In this document: piece by piece, positions 35,723-43,780 of the stretch
Layout: every line of letters starts with the position of its first letter
How positions within the stretch are numbered: position 1 is the first letter of the stretch
Assembly (NCBI RefSeq): GCF_000419585.1
Contig: NZ_ATTH01000001.1
Coordinates: forward strand, 2,705,001-2,769,000
Direction: 5' to 3'
Source of the DNA: Salisaeta longa DSM 21114
GTDB lineage: Bacteria > Bacteroidota > Rhodothermia > Rhodothermales > Salinibacteraceae
Length of the DNA stretch: 64,000 nucleotides
The notes under the pieces: model-generated
What the model was told of the DNA's origin: nothing
What the model saw: the letters and a program-made list of their open reading frames with translations, nothing else
Databases searched by the model: none
Made by a program: the position numbers and the translations under genes

Positions 35723-36301
35723 CTAGGCCGAAGGCACCGGTTCCGGCGACTCCTTGAGGGCACGGCTGAGCCAGGCTTTGGCTTTGCGCCAGTCGCGGCG
35801 AATGGTGCGCGGCGAGAGGTCGAGCAGCTCAGCAATCTCTTTTTCCTGCATACCGCCAAAGAACCGATACTCCACCACGCGGGCCAGGCGTTCGTCCACC
35901 GTGGCCAATTGGGAGAGGGCCTTGTCGAGCGCAAGGAAAACGTCGGCCGATTCGTCGGCGGCCACCACGGCATCCTCCAGTTGCAGATGGGCCGCGTCGC
36001 CGCCCCGTTTTTGGGCCTTTCGCTTGCGGGCGTAGTCAATCAGGATGTTGCGCATGATGCGCGAGGACATGGCAAAAAAGTGCAGGCGGTCTTGCCACTC
36101 CACCTGGGTCTGATCAATCAGCTTGAGATACGCCTCGTGCACCAGGGCGGTGGTGCTAAGGGTATGGCCCTGGCGCTCGCGCAGGAGCTTAAAGTGCGCG
36201 ATGCGGCGGAGCTCATCGTACACCTCATCCCACAGCGCATCGGCCGCGGTGTCGGCGCCCCCCTGCAAGTTCGAAAGGAGTTGGGTAACATCATTCGGCA
36301 T
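35723..36301 (-). CDS. ECF sigma factor (TIGR02999-like)
   Basis: A 192-residue ECF sigma factor. Region 2 reads ALWDEVYDELRRIAHFKLLR, TTALVHEAYLKLID, HFFAMSSRIMRNILIDYARK, the signature of the TIGR02999 class that accompanies Ser/Thr kinases; region 4 is EKEIAELLDLSPRTIRRDWR. ATG 36301 is preferred; the frame extends to 36343. It lies directly upstream of the TPR kinase (150 bases), a pairing in which the kinase may control the sigma factor by phosphorylation. No anti-sigma gene is beside it, which supports this. Confidence 0.88.
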   Translation of the reverse strand: MPNDVTQLLSNLQGGADTAADALWDEVYDELRRIAHFKLLRERQGHTLSTTALVHEAYLKLIDQTQVEWQDRLHFFAMSSRIMRNILIDYARKRKAQKRGGDAAHLQLEDAVVAADESADVFLALDKALSQLATVDERLARVVEYRFFGGMQEKEIAELLDLSPRTIRRDWRKAKAWLSRALKESPEPVPSA

Positions 36302-36597
36302 GAGCACGTGGCAGCAGTAGGCTGCACTTAGGAAACAGAACACGTCAGCCGCACGCAGTAGGGGGAGACGGTGTGCAGCATCACATCATAAAGACGCTTC
36401 AATACGTAGACACGTCACGTTGTATCCTGCAACGGCCGCGGGCATCCGGGGTAAATGCCCGAATACATCCAGTCCGCACGGCCACAGGTGTCGTGCGGCA
36501 GGCAACAGACCGCGCAGGGTGCGTAGACGGACGATACTACATCAACATAGCCCAATATATGTCAGCATATTCAAAATGTAAATAACTAGTGAACGTT
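36302..36597. other. Intergenic region with two hairpins and low-GC block
   Basis: About 300 bases on the upstream side of the sigma gene and downstream of the GT2 gene. Two simple hairpins lie close together: 36440-36445 with 36455-36460 (GGGCAT/ATGCCC) and 36474-36480 with 36492-36498 (CCGCACG/CGTGCGG). The AT-rich end (about 36540-36597) may be a promoter for an unlisted transcript or merely a spacer. No open frame has a recognisable product. Confidence 0.35.
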
Positions 36598-37731
36598 TCA
36601 CAGGGGGCGTCCTTTCCAGCGCCCGGGGGCTACGGCTGCGCGCAGGGCCGCGTAACATACGAGCGGGCCTTCGGCCAGCACAACGGCGGCCAGCAGGGGC
36701 AGCGTGAAGGGCACGCGGTAGGCACGGGCGGCCGGAACGACAAGGGCGGCATCAACGAGCGCCTTGAGCGCAAAGGCTGCGGCCACCGGCAGGCGCCAGG
36801 CGGGCAGTGCGAGCGCGCCCAGGGCGCCAAGGAGCAGGAGCGCCATGGGAAGCATGTAGGCCGCGAGGAGGGCGCGTGCACGGCCATGCGGGTAGGTGGC
36901 TCCGGTGCTGGCCCAGCGCACCCGCTGCTGCATGAAGGCGCGCCACGAGGCCACGGCGTCGGTGGTTACACACGCGGCCGCCGGGTGTGCAAACGCGGGC
37001 TGCTGATCGGTGGCGTAGGCGACGTGCTGAAGCAGCAGCTCGTCGGTGGCAGGCCCCTCGGGCAGGTGCGCGCGGCCCGCGAGGTACAGCGCGCGCCGGT
37101 AAGCCACGTTGGCGCTGTTGCAGAACGTGGGTGCGCCCAGGGCGATGTGTCCGGCCCCCAGCGCCACAGCGCCGACGATGCTCACGCCTTGAAAGCGACC
37201 GAGCGTGCGCGGGCTGGTTCGGTAGCGGACGGGCCCCGCCACGAACGGCGTCTCGGGCGTACAAAAGCGCGCCATCGTCTCGATCCAGCGCGGCCCGACG
37301 GTGCAATCGGCGTCGGTGGTGAGCACAACCGCTCCGGTGGCCTGCGCAATGCCGGCCTGCAGGGCGCCTTGCTTCTGCTGTGGGTTGTGGGGCATGTGCG
37401 CGTCGAGCCGCAGCAGACGCACGGGCGCGTCCAGCGGCGCTTCGCGATCGATGTGGCGCGCCACGATGGCGGCGGTGGCATCGGTGGAAAAGTCATCCAC
37501 CACAATCACCTCGCACGGGCCGGGGTAGCGGTTGGCGCGGATGCTGCACAGGCAAGCGGCGATGGCGTCGGCTTCATTGCGGGCGGGCACAATCACCGAG
37601 ACAGACGGCCATGGAGAAGGCGCGGGCGGCAGCGGGCGCCGGAGCGTCTGCCGCACGCCCCACGCGGTGGCCCCCTGTACGCCGCAGTAGACCAGCAGGG
37701 CAACGGCAAGCACACCAAGCGCTACGGGCAT
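36598..37731 (-). CDS. Membrane-bound GT2 glycosyltransferase
   Basis: A 377-residue family 2 glycosyltransferase. N-terminal membrane helix (VALGVLAVALLVYCG), then the catalytic domain: VSVIVPARNEADAIAAC, VIVVDDFSTD (Asp79/Asp80), VLTTDADCTV (DAD at 140-142), TDELLLQHVA and QQRVRWASTG, the QxxRW motif. This set is that of processive, polymer-making or hopanoid/carotenoid-type GT2 enzymes such as HpnI or CrtQ. Several C-terminal membrane helices. Its ATG overlaps the stop of the YbhN-like gene by one base (TAATG), so the two are translationally coupled. Confidence 0.85.
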   Translation of the reverse strand: MPVALGVLAVALLVYCGVQGATAWGVRQTLRRPLPPAPSPWPSVSVIVPARNEADAIAACLCSIRANRYPGPCEVIVVDDFSTDATAAIVARHIDREAPLDAPVRLLRLDAHMPHNPQQKQGALQAGIAQATGAVVLTTDADCTVGPRWIETMARFCTPETPFVAGPVRYRTSPRTLGRFQGVSIVGAVALGAGHIALGAPTFCNSANVAYRRALYLAGRAHLPEGPATDELLLQHVAYATDQQPAFAHPAAACVTTDAVASWRAFMQQRVRWASTGATYPHGRARALLAAYMLPMALLLLGALGALALPAWRLPVAAAFALKALVDAALVVPAARAYRVPFTLPLLAAVVLAEGPLVCYAALRAAVAPGRWKGRPL

Positions 37732-38687
37732 TAGGCCGGGAGGGGCGATGAGGAGAGCGCGAGGCGACGATGCAGCACCAGCGCGCCAAGGCCCGCGGGC
37801 ACGGCGACGTTCAGCACAAACAGCAGCAGCGCGGCGCCCACAGCAGCAGGAGCCGGCCAGCCTAGCTGCGCAAAGGCAAACAGGGCTGTCCCTTCGCGAA
37901 TGCCCAGGTCCAGCGCGAGCGACGGGAGGAGCACCTTCACGAAGAAGATAAATCCGCTGGCAGCCGCGAGGAGACCCACCGGCAGCGACGGGGCAAACGC
38001 CCAGGCCAGCAGCACAAACTGTCCGGCGTAGAGGGCATAGCGCACCAGCGTAGCGCCCAGTAGCAGGCCCACACGAAGAGGCGACAGGTCGCGCAAAAAT
38101 AGAAGCCTACGTGCGGCGGGCCGCGTGCGCGACCAGCGGCGCAGCCAAGCGACCACCCGCCCCGGCCGGAGCATCACCCAAGACAGGCCCGCGAGGGTAC
38201 CGGCCGTAGCGCCAACAACGAGCCCCCAAAGCGTAGGAGCCGGCAGCACATCGGCCGCGAGAAGCCCGCCGACGCCCACAAGGCCGCCCGCCAACGCCGC
38301 CCACAAGTCCATGACGCGCTGCACCCCCACCGCGCCCACCAGCGTCCACCGATCGGCGCGGGGCACCGCCCAGGCGCGTGCCGGAAATTCCCCGAGTTGG
38401 GCCGGCGTCACAAAGCCCGCGGCGCATCCGCACAGCGTAGCCCCCGCCCACGTGCGCCAGGGCATAACCACCCGCGGCCGCGCGGCCCGCGCCCAGATCC
38501 ATCCATCAAGGGCGAGGTTCGGAAGGGTGAGCAGGCCCGCAGCCGCCACGTAAAGCAAATCGGCCGTGCGCAGCGCACGCCACAGGGCCACGCGGTCAAC
38601 GCTGTACACCACCGCGCCGAGCAGGCCAAGGGCCAGCACGCCCTGTATAACCGGATGACGCACCAAGCGACCCAGAGGTACAAGCAC
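37731..38687 (-). CDS. YbhN-like integral membrane protein (LPG synthase TM family)
   Basis: A 318-residue polytopic protein with about eight hydrophobic segments. Family features are ATLCGCAAGFVTPAQLGEFP, then RVMDLWAALAGG and, near the end, GIREGTALFAFAQLGWP. It is the second member of the YbhN/UPF0104 superfamily in the window (see 6382-7368) and again lacks a transferase domain. Start is GTG 38687. It is coupled to the GT2 gene (TAATG junction), so both probably act on one lipid-linked glycan; function by context only. Confidence 0.78.
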   Translation of the reverse strand: MLVPLGRLVRHPVIQGVLALGLLGAVVYSVDRVALWRALRTADLLYVAAAGLLTLPNLALDGWIWARAARPRVVMPWRTWAGATLCGCAAGFVTPAQLGEFPARAWAVPRADRWTLVGAVGVQRVMDLWAALAGGLVGVGGLLAADVLPAPTLWGLVVGATAGTLAGLSWVMLRPGRVVAWLRRWSRTRPAARRLLFLRDLSPLRVGLLLGATLVRYALYAGQFVLLAWAFAPSLPVGLLAAASGFIFFVKVLLPSLALDLGIREGTALFAFAQLGWPAPAAVGAALLLFVLNVAVPAGLGALVLHRRLALSSSPLPA

Positions 38688-38777
38688 GGCGGGTTGAACG
38701 CGAAGGAGGAGCAGGCAATATGGCTACAACATACGTCGGGCAACGGGGCGGCGTCAACACAAGCAATCGTTAAGCGA

Positions 38778-41456
38778 TCAGGCGTCCAGTTTTGCTTTCC
38801 ACTCCGAGAGCTTCATGAGGGCCTCGATGGGCGTCAGGCGGTTGGGGTCGATTGCGGCCAGCGCTTCTTTCAGCTCGGCAGCCATCGGATCGGGCTGCCC
38901 AAACAGATTCATCTGCATGGCTTCGTCACCCAGAGCGGGAATATCGTCGCCGGACGGGGCGGCGCCATCGCCCTGCTGCGCATCGTCCATGGCCAGGTCT
39001 TGGGCCTCCAGGTGGTGCAAAATTTCGTGCGCCCGCGCAATCACCGGGCGGGGTAGGCCGGCCATGCGCGCCACCTCAATGCCGTAGCTGTGGTCGGCGC
39101 CGCCGGGCACTAGCTTCCGCAAAAAGATGATGTCGCCCTCGTGCTCCTGCACCTGAATGCGATAGTTGCGCACCCGATCGAGCCGCTGGGCCAGGGCATT
39201 GAGCTCGTGGTAGTGCGTGGCAAACAGGGTGCGCGCGGCCACCTCGGGGCGCTCGTGGAGGTACTCCACAATTGACCAGGCAATGGAGAGGCCATCGAAG
39301 GTGCTGGTGCCGCGGCCCACTTCATCGAGCAGGATAAGGGAGCGGCTCGTGGCGTTGTTGAGGATGTTGGCCGCCTCGTTCATTTCCACGAGGAAGGTGC
39401 TTTCGCCGGCCGCGAGATTGTCGGAAGCGCCCACGCGGGTAAAGATGCGATCGACGAGGCCCACATGGGCGGCCTCGGCCGGCACGAAGCTGCCAATTTG
39501 CGCAAGCAGCACAATGAGGCCCACCTGTCGCAAGGCAACGCTCTTGCCCGCCATGTTGGGGCCGGTGATGATGAGAATCTGGTCGTCGTCGGGGTCAACA
39601 TGCGTGTCGTTCGGGATGAAGGCCTCGCCGGGCGGCAGCGTTTGCTCGACCACCGGGTGGCGCCCCGCGGTGATGTCGAGCGTGAGGCTGTCGTCCACCG
39701 TCGGCCGCGCATAATCGTGGCGGTCGGCCACCGCGGCCAGGCTCGCCAGCACATCGAGGCGCGCAAGGGCATCGGCGTTGTCCTGCAGATCGGCCGTGCG
39801 CTGCGCAATCGCCTCGCGGAGCGCGTTGAACAGCTCCAGCTCCAGCCGTTCGATCTGCTCCTCGGCGGTTAGGATCTTCTCCTCGTACTCTTTTAGCTCG
39901 GGCGTAATGTAGCGCTCCGAGTTGACGAGCGTTTGCTTTCGGATGTAGTGCTCGGGGACTTTCTCGGTGTGCGTGTGGGTAATTTCCAGGTAGTACCCAA
40001 ACACCTTGTTAAAGCCGACCTTGAGCGACGGGATGCCGGTGCGCTCGCGTTCGGTAGCCTCCAGGTTGGCCACCCACTCCTTGCCCGAGGACGCGATCTG
40101 GCGGAGTTCGTCGAGTTCGTCGTCGTAGCCGTCGCGGATGAGGCCGCCTTCGCTAATTTTGGCCGGTGGATCGTCAACGAGGGCCTGCTCGATGCGCGCG
40201 ATGAGGTCGGGGCAGGGGGTGAGCGCCGCGCGGAGAGCGGGCAGCGTGGTGCCGGGGGCGTCTTCTAGGTGCGCTTGCACCGCGGGCAGCTGCTGGAGCG
40301 CCGTTTTTACGGCATTCAGGTCGCGAGGCGAGGCGCGCCCCGTGGCAATTTTTCCGGCCAGCCGTTCCAGGTCGCCCATGTGGCCTAACGTGTCGCGCAG
40401 GGCGTCGCGCCGGTCGCGATCGGCTACGAGCTCGGCCACGGCTTCTTGGCGGGCGTTGATGGCATCGAGGGTGCGGAGCGGGCGCACCAGCCAGGCCCGC
40501 AGCCGTCGCCCGCCCATGGGCGTTTGCGTATCGTCGAGGATGTGCACGAGCGATCCCTCGCGGCCGCCGTCGTGCATGGTCGCCACGAGTTCGAGGTTGC
40601 GCTTCGTCTGCGGATCGAGCGCGATATGCTCATCGCCCGCAAACCGCCGAATTTTTTGGATGTGCGGCAGCGCGCCCTTCTGCGTCTCCTGCAGGTAGTG
40701 CAGCGCAGCGCCAGCGGCCACGAGTCCCACGTCGAGGGCCTCCACGCCAAATCCCTTGAGCGAGTGGGTTTCAAAGTGGTCGAGCAGGGTCTCGTAGGCG
40801 AAGTCGTAGCCAAACACCCAATCCTCCTGCGGCGTGATGGTAAACGGCTGTTCGCGGAGGGCATCGAGCGTGCTGCGGCGGCGCTTGTCCAGAATGACCT
40901 CCGCGGGCTGGATGGTTTGCAGCAGGTCGGCCAGTTGCGGAGCGGGCGCTTCGGTGACGGCAAACTCGCCCGTCGAGGCATCGATGTAGGCTACGCCCAG
41001 ACGGTCGCCGCTCCAGTGCAACGCCGCGAGGTAGTTGGATTGCTTTGGGTTGAGCAACTGATCATGAAACGACACGCCCGGCGTGACGACCTCCACCACG
41101 TCGCGGTCAACGACCTTCCCGCTCGACGTGCTTGCGTCTTCAATCTGTTCGCAGATGGCCACGCGCAACCCGGCCCGGATGAGCTTCGGCAAGTGGCTAT
41201 CCAGCGCATGATGCGGAAAGCCCGCCATGGGCACATCATCGGCCTTGCCGTTGTTGCGCGAGGTGAGCGTAATGCCCAGGATGCGGCTTACCGTTTTGGC
41301 ATCATCTACAAAGGTTTCGTAAAAGTCACCCATCCGAAAGAGGAGCAGCGCCTGGGGGTGCCGCTCCTTAATCGCAAAGTACTGACGCATGAGGGGCGTT
41401 TGGCCCCGGGTGGAGGTTGCGGAGGAAGCCACGTCGGCAGAAAACGCAAGTTGCAA
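38778..41456 (-). CDS. mutS: DNA mismatch repair protein MutS
   Basis: An 892-residue mismatch-recognition ATPase. The mismatch-binding loop RMGDFYETF (42-50, Phe45 and Glu47 of the F-x-E motif), the clamp and lever domains, then the ATPase: Walker A in ITGPNMAGKSVALRQVG, SFVPAEAAHVGLVDRIFTRV, STFLVEMNEAANIL, and LILLDEVGRGTSTFDGLS. The C-terminal helix-turn-helix region is present. Start is TTG 41456; a GTG at 41432 is an alternative, both before PLMRQYFAIK. Followed by 90 bases with no obvious terminator before the YbhN gene. Confidence 0.96.
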   Translation of the reverse strand: MQLAFSADVASSATSTRGQTPLMRQYFAIKERHPQALLLFRMGDFYETFVDDAKTVSRILGITLTSRNNGKADDVPMAGFPHHALDSHLPKLIRAGLRVAICEQIEDASTSSGKVVDRDVVEVVTPGVSFHDQLLNPKQSNYLAALHWSGDRLGVAYIDASTGEFAVTEAPAPQLADLLQTIQPAEVILDKRRRSTLDALREQPFTITPQEDWVFGYDFAYETLLDHFETHSLKGFGVEALDVGLVAAGAALHYLQETQKGALPHIQKIRRFAGDEHIALDPQTKRNLELVATMHDGGREGSLVHILDDTQTPMGGRRLRAWLVRPLRTLDAINARQEAVAELVADRDRRDALRDTLGHMGDLERLAGKIATGRASPRDLNAVKTALQQLPAVQAHLEDAPGTTLPALRAALTPCPDLIARIEQALVDDPPAKISEGGLIRDGYDDELDELRQIASSGKEWVANLEATERERTGIPSLKVGFNKVFGYYLEITHTHTEKVPEHYIRKQTLVNSERYITPELKEYEEKILTAEEQIERLELELFNALREAIAQRTADLQDNADALARLDVLASLAAVADRHDYARPTVDDSLTLDITAGRHPVVEQTLPPGEAFIPNDTHVDPDDDQILIITGPNMAGKSVALRQVGLIVLLAQIGSFVPAEAAHVGLVDRIFTRVGASDNLAAGESTFLVEMNEAANILNNATSRSLILLDEVGRGTSTFDGLSIAWSIVEYLHERPEVAARTLFATHYHELNALAQRLDRVRNYRIQVQEHEGDIIFLRKLVPGGADHSYGIEVARMAGLPRPVIARAHEILHHLEAQDLAMDDAQQGDGAAPSGDDIPALGDEAMQMNLFGQPDPMAAELKEALAAIDPNRLTPIEALMKLSEWKAKLDA

Positions 41457-41682
41457 GGATGCACGAACAGCACGTCAAACGGCTCGTGTGGTTGTGTGTG
41501 CCCATCGCCGATGGAGGCACAATTTATGCTGGTTTGGGAACGCGTGGCAGAAGTGCGGCGCTATTCGTTGAATTATTGCCGACCGCGTCGTACCTTTCGA
41601 TCATCGCATCTATATATTCTGAACGGCGCGTGTACGATTGCCGCACGGGCCTTGCCGGTTCTAAAGGGATGAGCACAAACGT
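41457..41682. other. Divergent intergenic region mutS / WecA-fusion gene
   Basis: Holds promoters for both divergent genes. A short AT-rich element at about 41600-41625 (CATCTATATATTCTGAAC) has a TATATTCTG core, somewhat like the TAnnTTTG -7 element known for Bacteroidota promoters, and would direct transcription to the right. No hairpin or gene seen. Confidence 0.3.
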
Positions 41683-43590
41683 ATGACGACATTGCATCCG
41701 TTGCTGTATGGGGGGACAGCGGACCTTGCATATCGTACGTTACAGGCGTTGTACTGGGGAGGCGGTGCGGCACTCATGGCCGCGTTGCTTCTTACGCCGT
41801 TGGTTATTTGGGGCGTTCATCGGGCCGGATGGATTGCGTATCCTAAGGATGACCGCTGGCACACGCGTCCGGTTGCGCTGCTTGGCGGGTTGGGAATTTT
41901 TGCCAGTGTGGGTGTCGGATTATGGGCCAGCGGCGCGTGGGCCTCGCTCCCGGTGGGCGTGCTTCTGGGCGGCGTGGTGATGTTTGGCACGGGCCTAGCG
42001 GATGATCTGTACGACATTCGTCCGGAAGCCAAGCTCGTGGCCCAGGTTGTGGCTACGGCGTTGGTGTTGTGGGCGGGCCTGGCGTTTTGGCGGGGCGGGC
42101 CGGTGTGGCTGTCGGTGCCGCTCACGTTTCTGTGGGTCATCGGCATCAGCAATGCCGTAAACCTCATCGACGGGATGGACGGGCTCGCGGCCGGTATTAC
42201 GGCCATTGCCGGCGGTATCCTGGGCGTCATCGCGCTGTGGCTGGATCATGCCTCGATGGCGGTGCTTGCGCTCGTGCTGGCTGCTGCATGCATTGGTTTT
42301 TTGGTGTACAACGTGAAGCCGGCGCGCGTCTTCATGGGCGACTGCGGCAGTCTGTTTTTAGGCTACGTGCTCGCGGTGCTGGCAATGACGGTGCAGAGCA
42401 GCGGCGGCCCATTTGCGGCGACGTTAGTGCCCATCGTGGTGCTGGCCGTTCCTATTTTTGACACGACGTTTGTGACCGTCACGCGCATCTTGCAAGGACG
42501 GCCGATTACCGAGGGCGGCGTCGATCATACCATGCACCGGCTGGTGCACGACGGGCTGTCGGAGCGGCAGACGGTGTACGTGCTGTACGTGGTGAGCCTC
42601 GTCTTTGGCGTTGCGGGGCTCGCGGTATACCAATCCACGGCACAGCTCTTCTACGCCTTGTTGCTGCTGTGCGGCGTGGCGACTGTCGTGTTTGGGCTGT
42701 ACCTCGCCGGGACGCCCGTGCCCGGACACGAGGCGGTGCATCGCAGCGCCACCGAGCGCCTCGGGGCCTGGATGCGCGCCGTAGCGGGCGGCGTATCGTG
42801 GAAATCGGTGATGGGCATGATGGCCGACCTGATGGTGGTCATGGCCGCGTTCATTCTGGCGCATTACCTCCGGTACGCCGGGGCGCTCCCGGCCAATGTG
42901 CAGCACCTCGTGAGCACGGCGCTTCCACTGGTGGCCGTTGCCAAGGTGGCCGTATTCTACATGTTTGGGCTGTATCACGGCATCTGGCGTCATGCCGGCA
43001 CCCCCGAGGTCATCCGGCTCTTCGGTGCTACGATGGCCGCCGCAGCACTCACGTGGGGGGTGGTGGCGCTGGCGTATGGCGTGGCCGTGTTGTCTGTCGC
43101 GGTTGTCATTCTCGATTTGATGATCGTGACCCTTGCGCTCTTGGGCGTACGCTTCGGGTTTCGCGCGCTGCGGCAGTATGCAGCATCGCAGCGGCGCCGG
43201 GGGCAGCCGGTGCTCCTGTTTGGCACCGACGAAGCGGCGATGTTGGCGCTCCGGCACCTTCGCCAAGACGATGCCACCAATCATGTGGTGGTGGGCCTTA
43301 TCGCGGCCCGTCCGTCAAAGATTGGTCTTCACCTGCAAGGCGTCTCGGTGGTGGGGACGCCCGCGAGCCTCGCCGCGGCGCAGCAGAAAAGCGGGGCGAC
43401 GGCCGTCATCGTGCCGGTGTTGGCCGGGACGCCGGCCGCGCGGCGCGCGCTTCGCACGGCGTGTGAAGCCCTAAACCTCACGTGCCTCACCTTCCGCACC
43501 ACCCTCCAGTCCACGGCCCCCCTGCCGGCGGCCTCGGGCGATGGCTTGCTCGTCCACAGCCGCTTCGATGATTCATCGGCGGCCGGCTAG
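41683..43590 (+). CDS. WecA/TagO-type phosphosugar transferase fused to FlaA1/WbpM-like membrane-Rossmann half
   Basis: A 635-residue protein with two parts. Residues 1-330 are a polyprenyl-phosphate GlcNAc-1-phosphate transferase: ADDLYDIRPEAKL (DDxxD region about 106-110), NAVNLIDGMDGLAAG, FMGDCGSLFLGY, and GVDHTMHRLV (about 279-288). Residues about 370-635 resemble the N-terminal half of FlaA1/WbpM/CapD: four membrane helices (DLMVVMAAFILAHYLRYAG, then FYMFGLYHGIWRH) and a Rossmann domain starting RGQPVLLFGTDEAAMLALRH, continuing VVGLIAARPSKIGLHLQGV. The C-terminal epimerase/dehydratase domain of FlaA1 is missing. It would start O-antigen or capsule chains on undecaprenol; the second part's role is unknown. 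No similar genes adjoin it. Confidence 0.82.
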   Translation: MTTLHPLLYGGTADLAYRTLQALYWGGGAALMAALLLTPLVIWGVHRAGWIAYPKDDRWHTRPVALLGGLGIFASVGVGLWASGAWASLPVGVLLGGVVMFGTGLADDLYDIRPEAKLVAQVVATALVLWAGLAFWRGGPVWLSVPLTFLWVIGISNAVNLIDGMDGLAAGITAIAGGILGVIALWLDHASMAVLALVLAAACIGFLVYNVKPARVFMGDCGSLFLGYVLAVLAMTVQSSGGPFAATLVPIVVLAVPIFDTTFVTVTRILQGRPITEGGVDHTMHRLVHDGLSERQTVYVLYVVSLVFGVAGLAVYQSTAQLFYALLLLCGVATVVFGLYLAGTPVPGHEAVHRSATERLGAWMRAVAGGVSWKSVMGMMADLMVVMAAFILAHYLRYAGALPANVQHLVSTALPLVAVAKVAVFYMFGLYHGIWRHAGTPEVIRLFGATMAAAALTWGVVALAYGVAVLSVAVVILDLMIVTLALLGVRFGFRALRQYAASQRRRGQPVLLFGTDEAAMLALRHLRQDDATNHVVVGLIAARPSKIGLHLQGVSVVGTPASLAAAQQKSGATAVIVPVLAGTPAARRALRTACEALNLTCLTFRTTLQSTAPLPAASGDGLLVHSRFDDSSAAG

Positions 43591-43780
43591 TGCAAGGCGT
43601 ATTTCATATCGCGGGCCCCGGTTGATTCGGTCGCAACGACCGGTGGCCGCGTCTTCTGTGCGCTTCATGTCTTTTCTGTGCCCATGCGTAACATCGGGTA
43701 AGGCCTAATCGTTACGTGGCTGACTCCTTTGCGAGTGGTTTGCTGCACGACGTTCGCTGACGATTTCCTTCCCTACGCCT

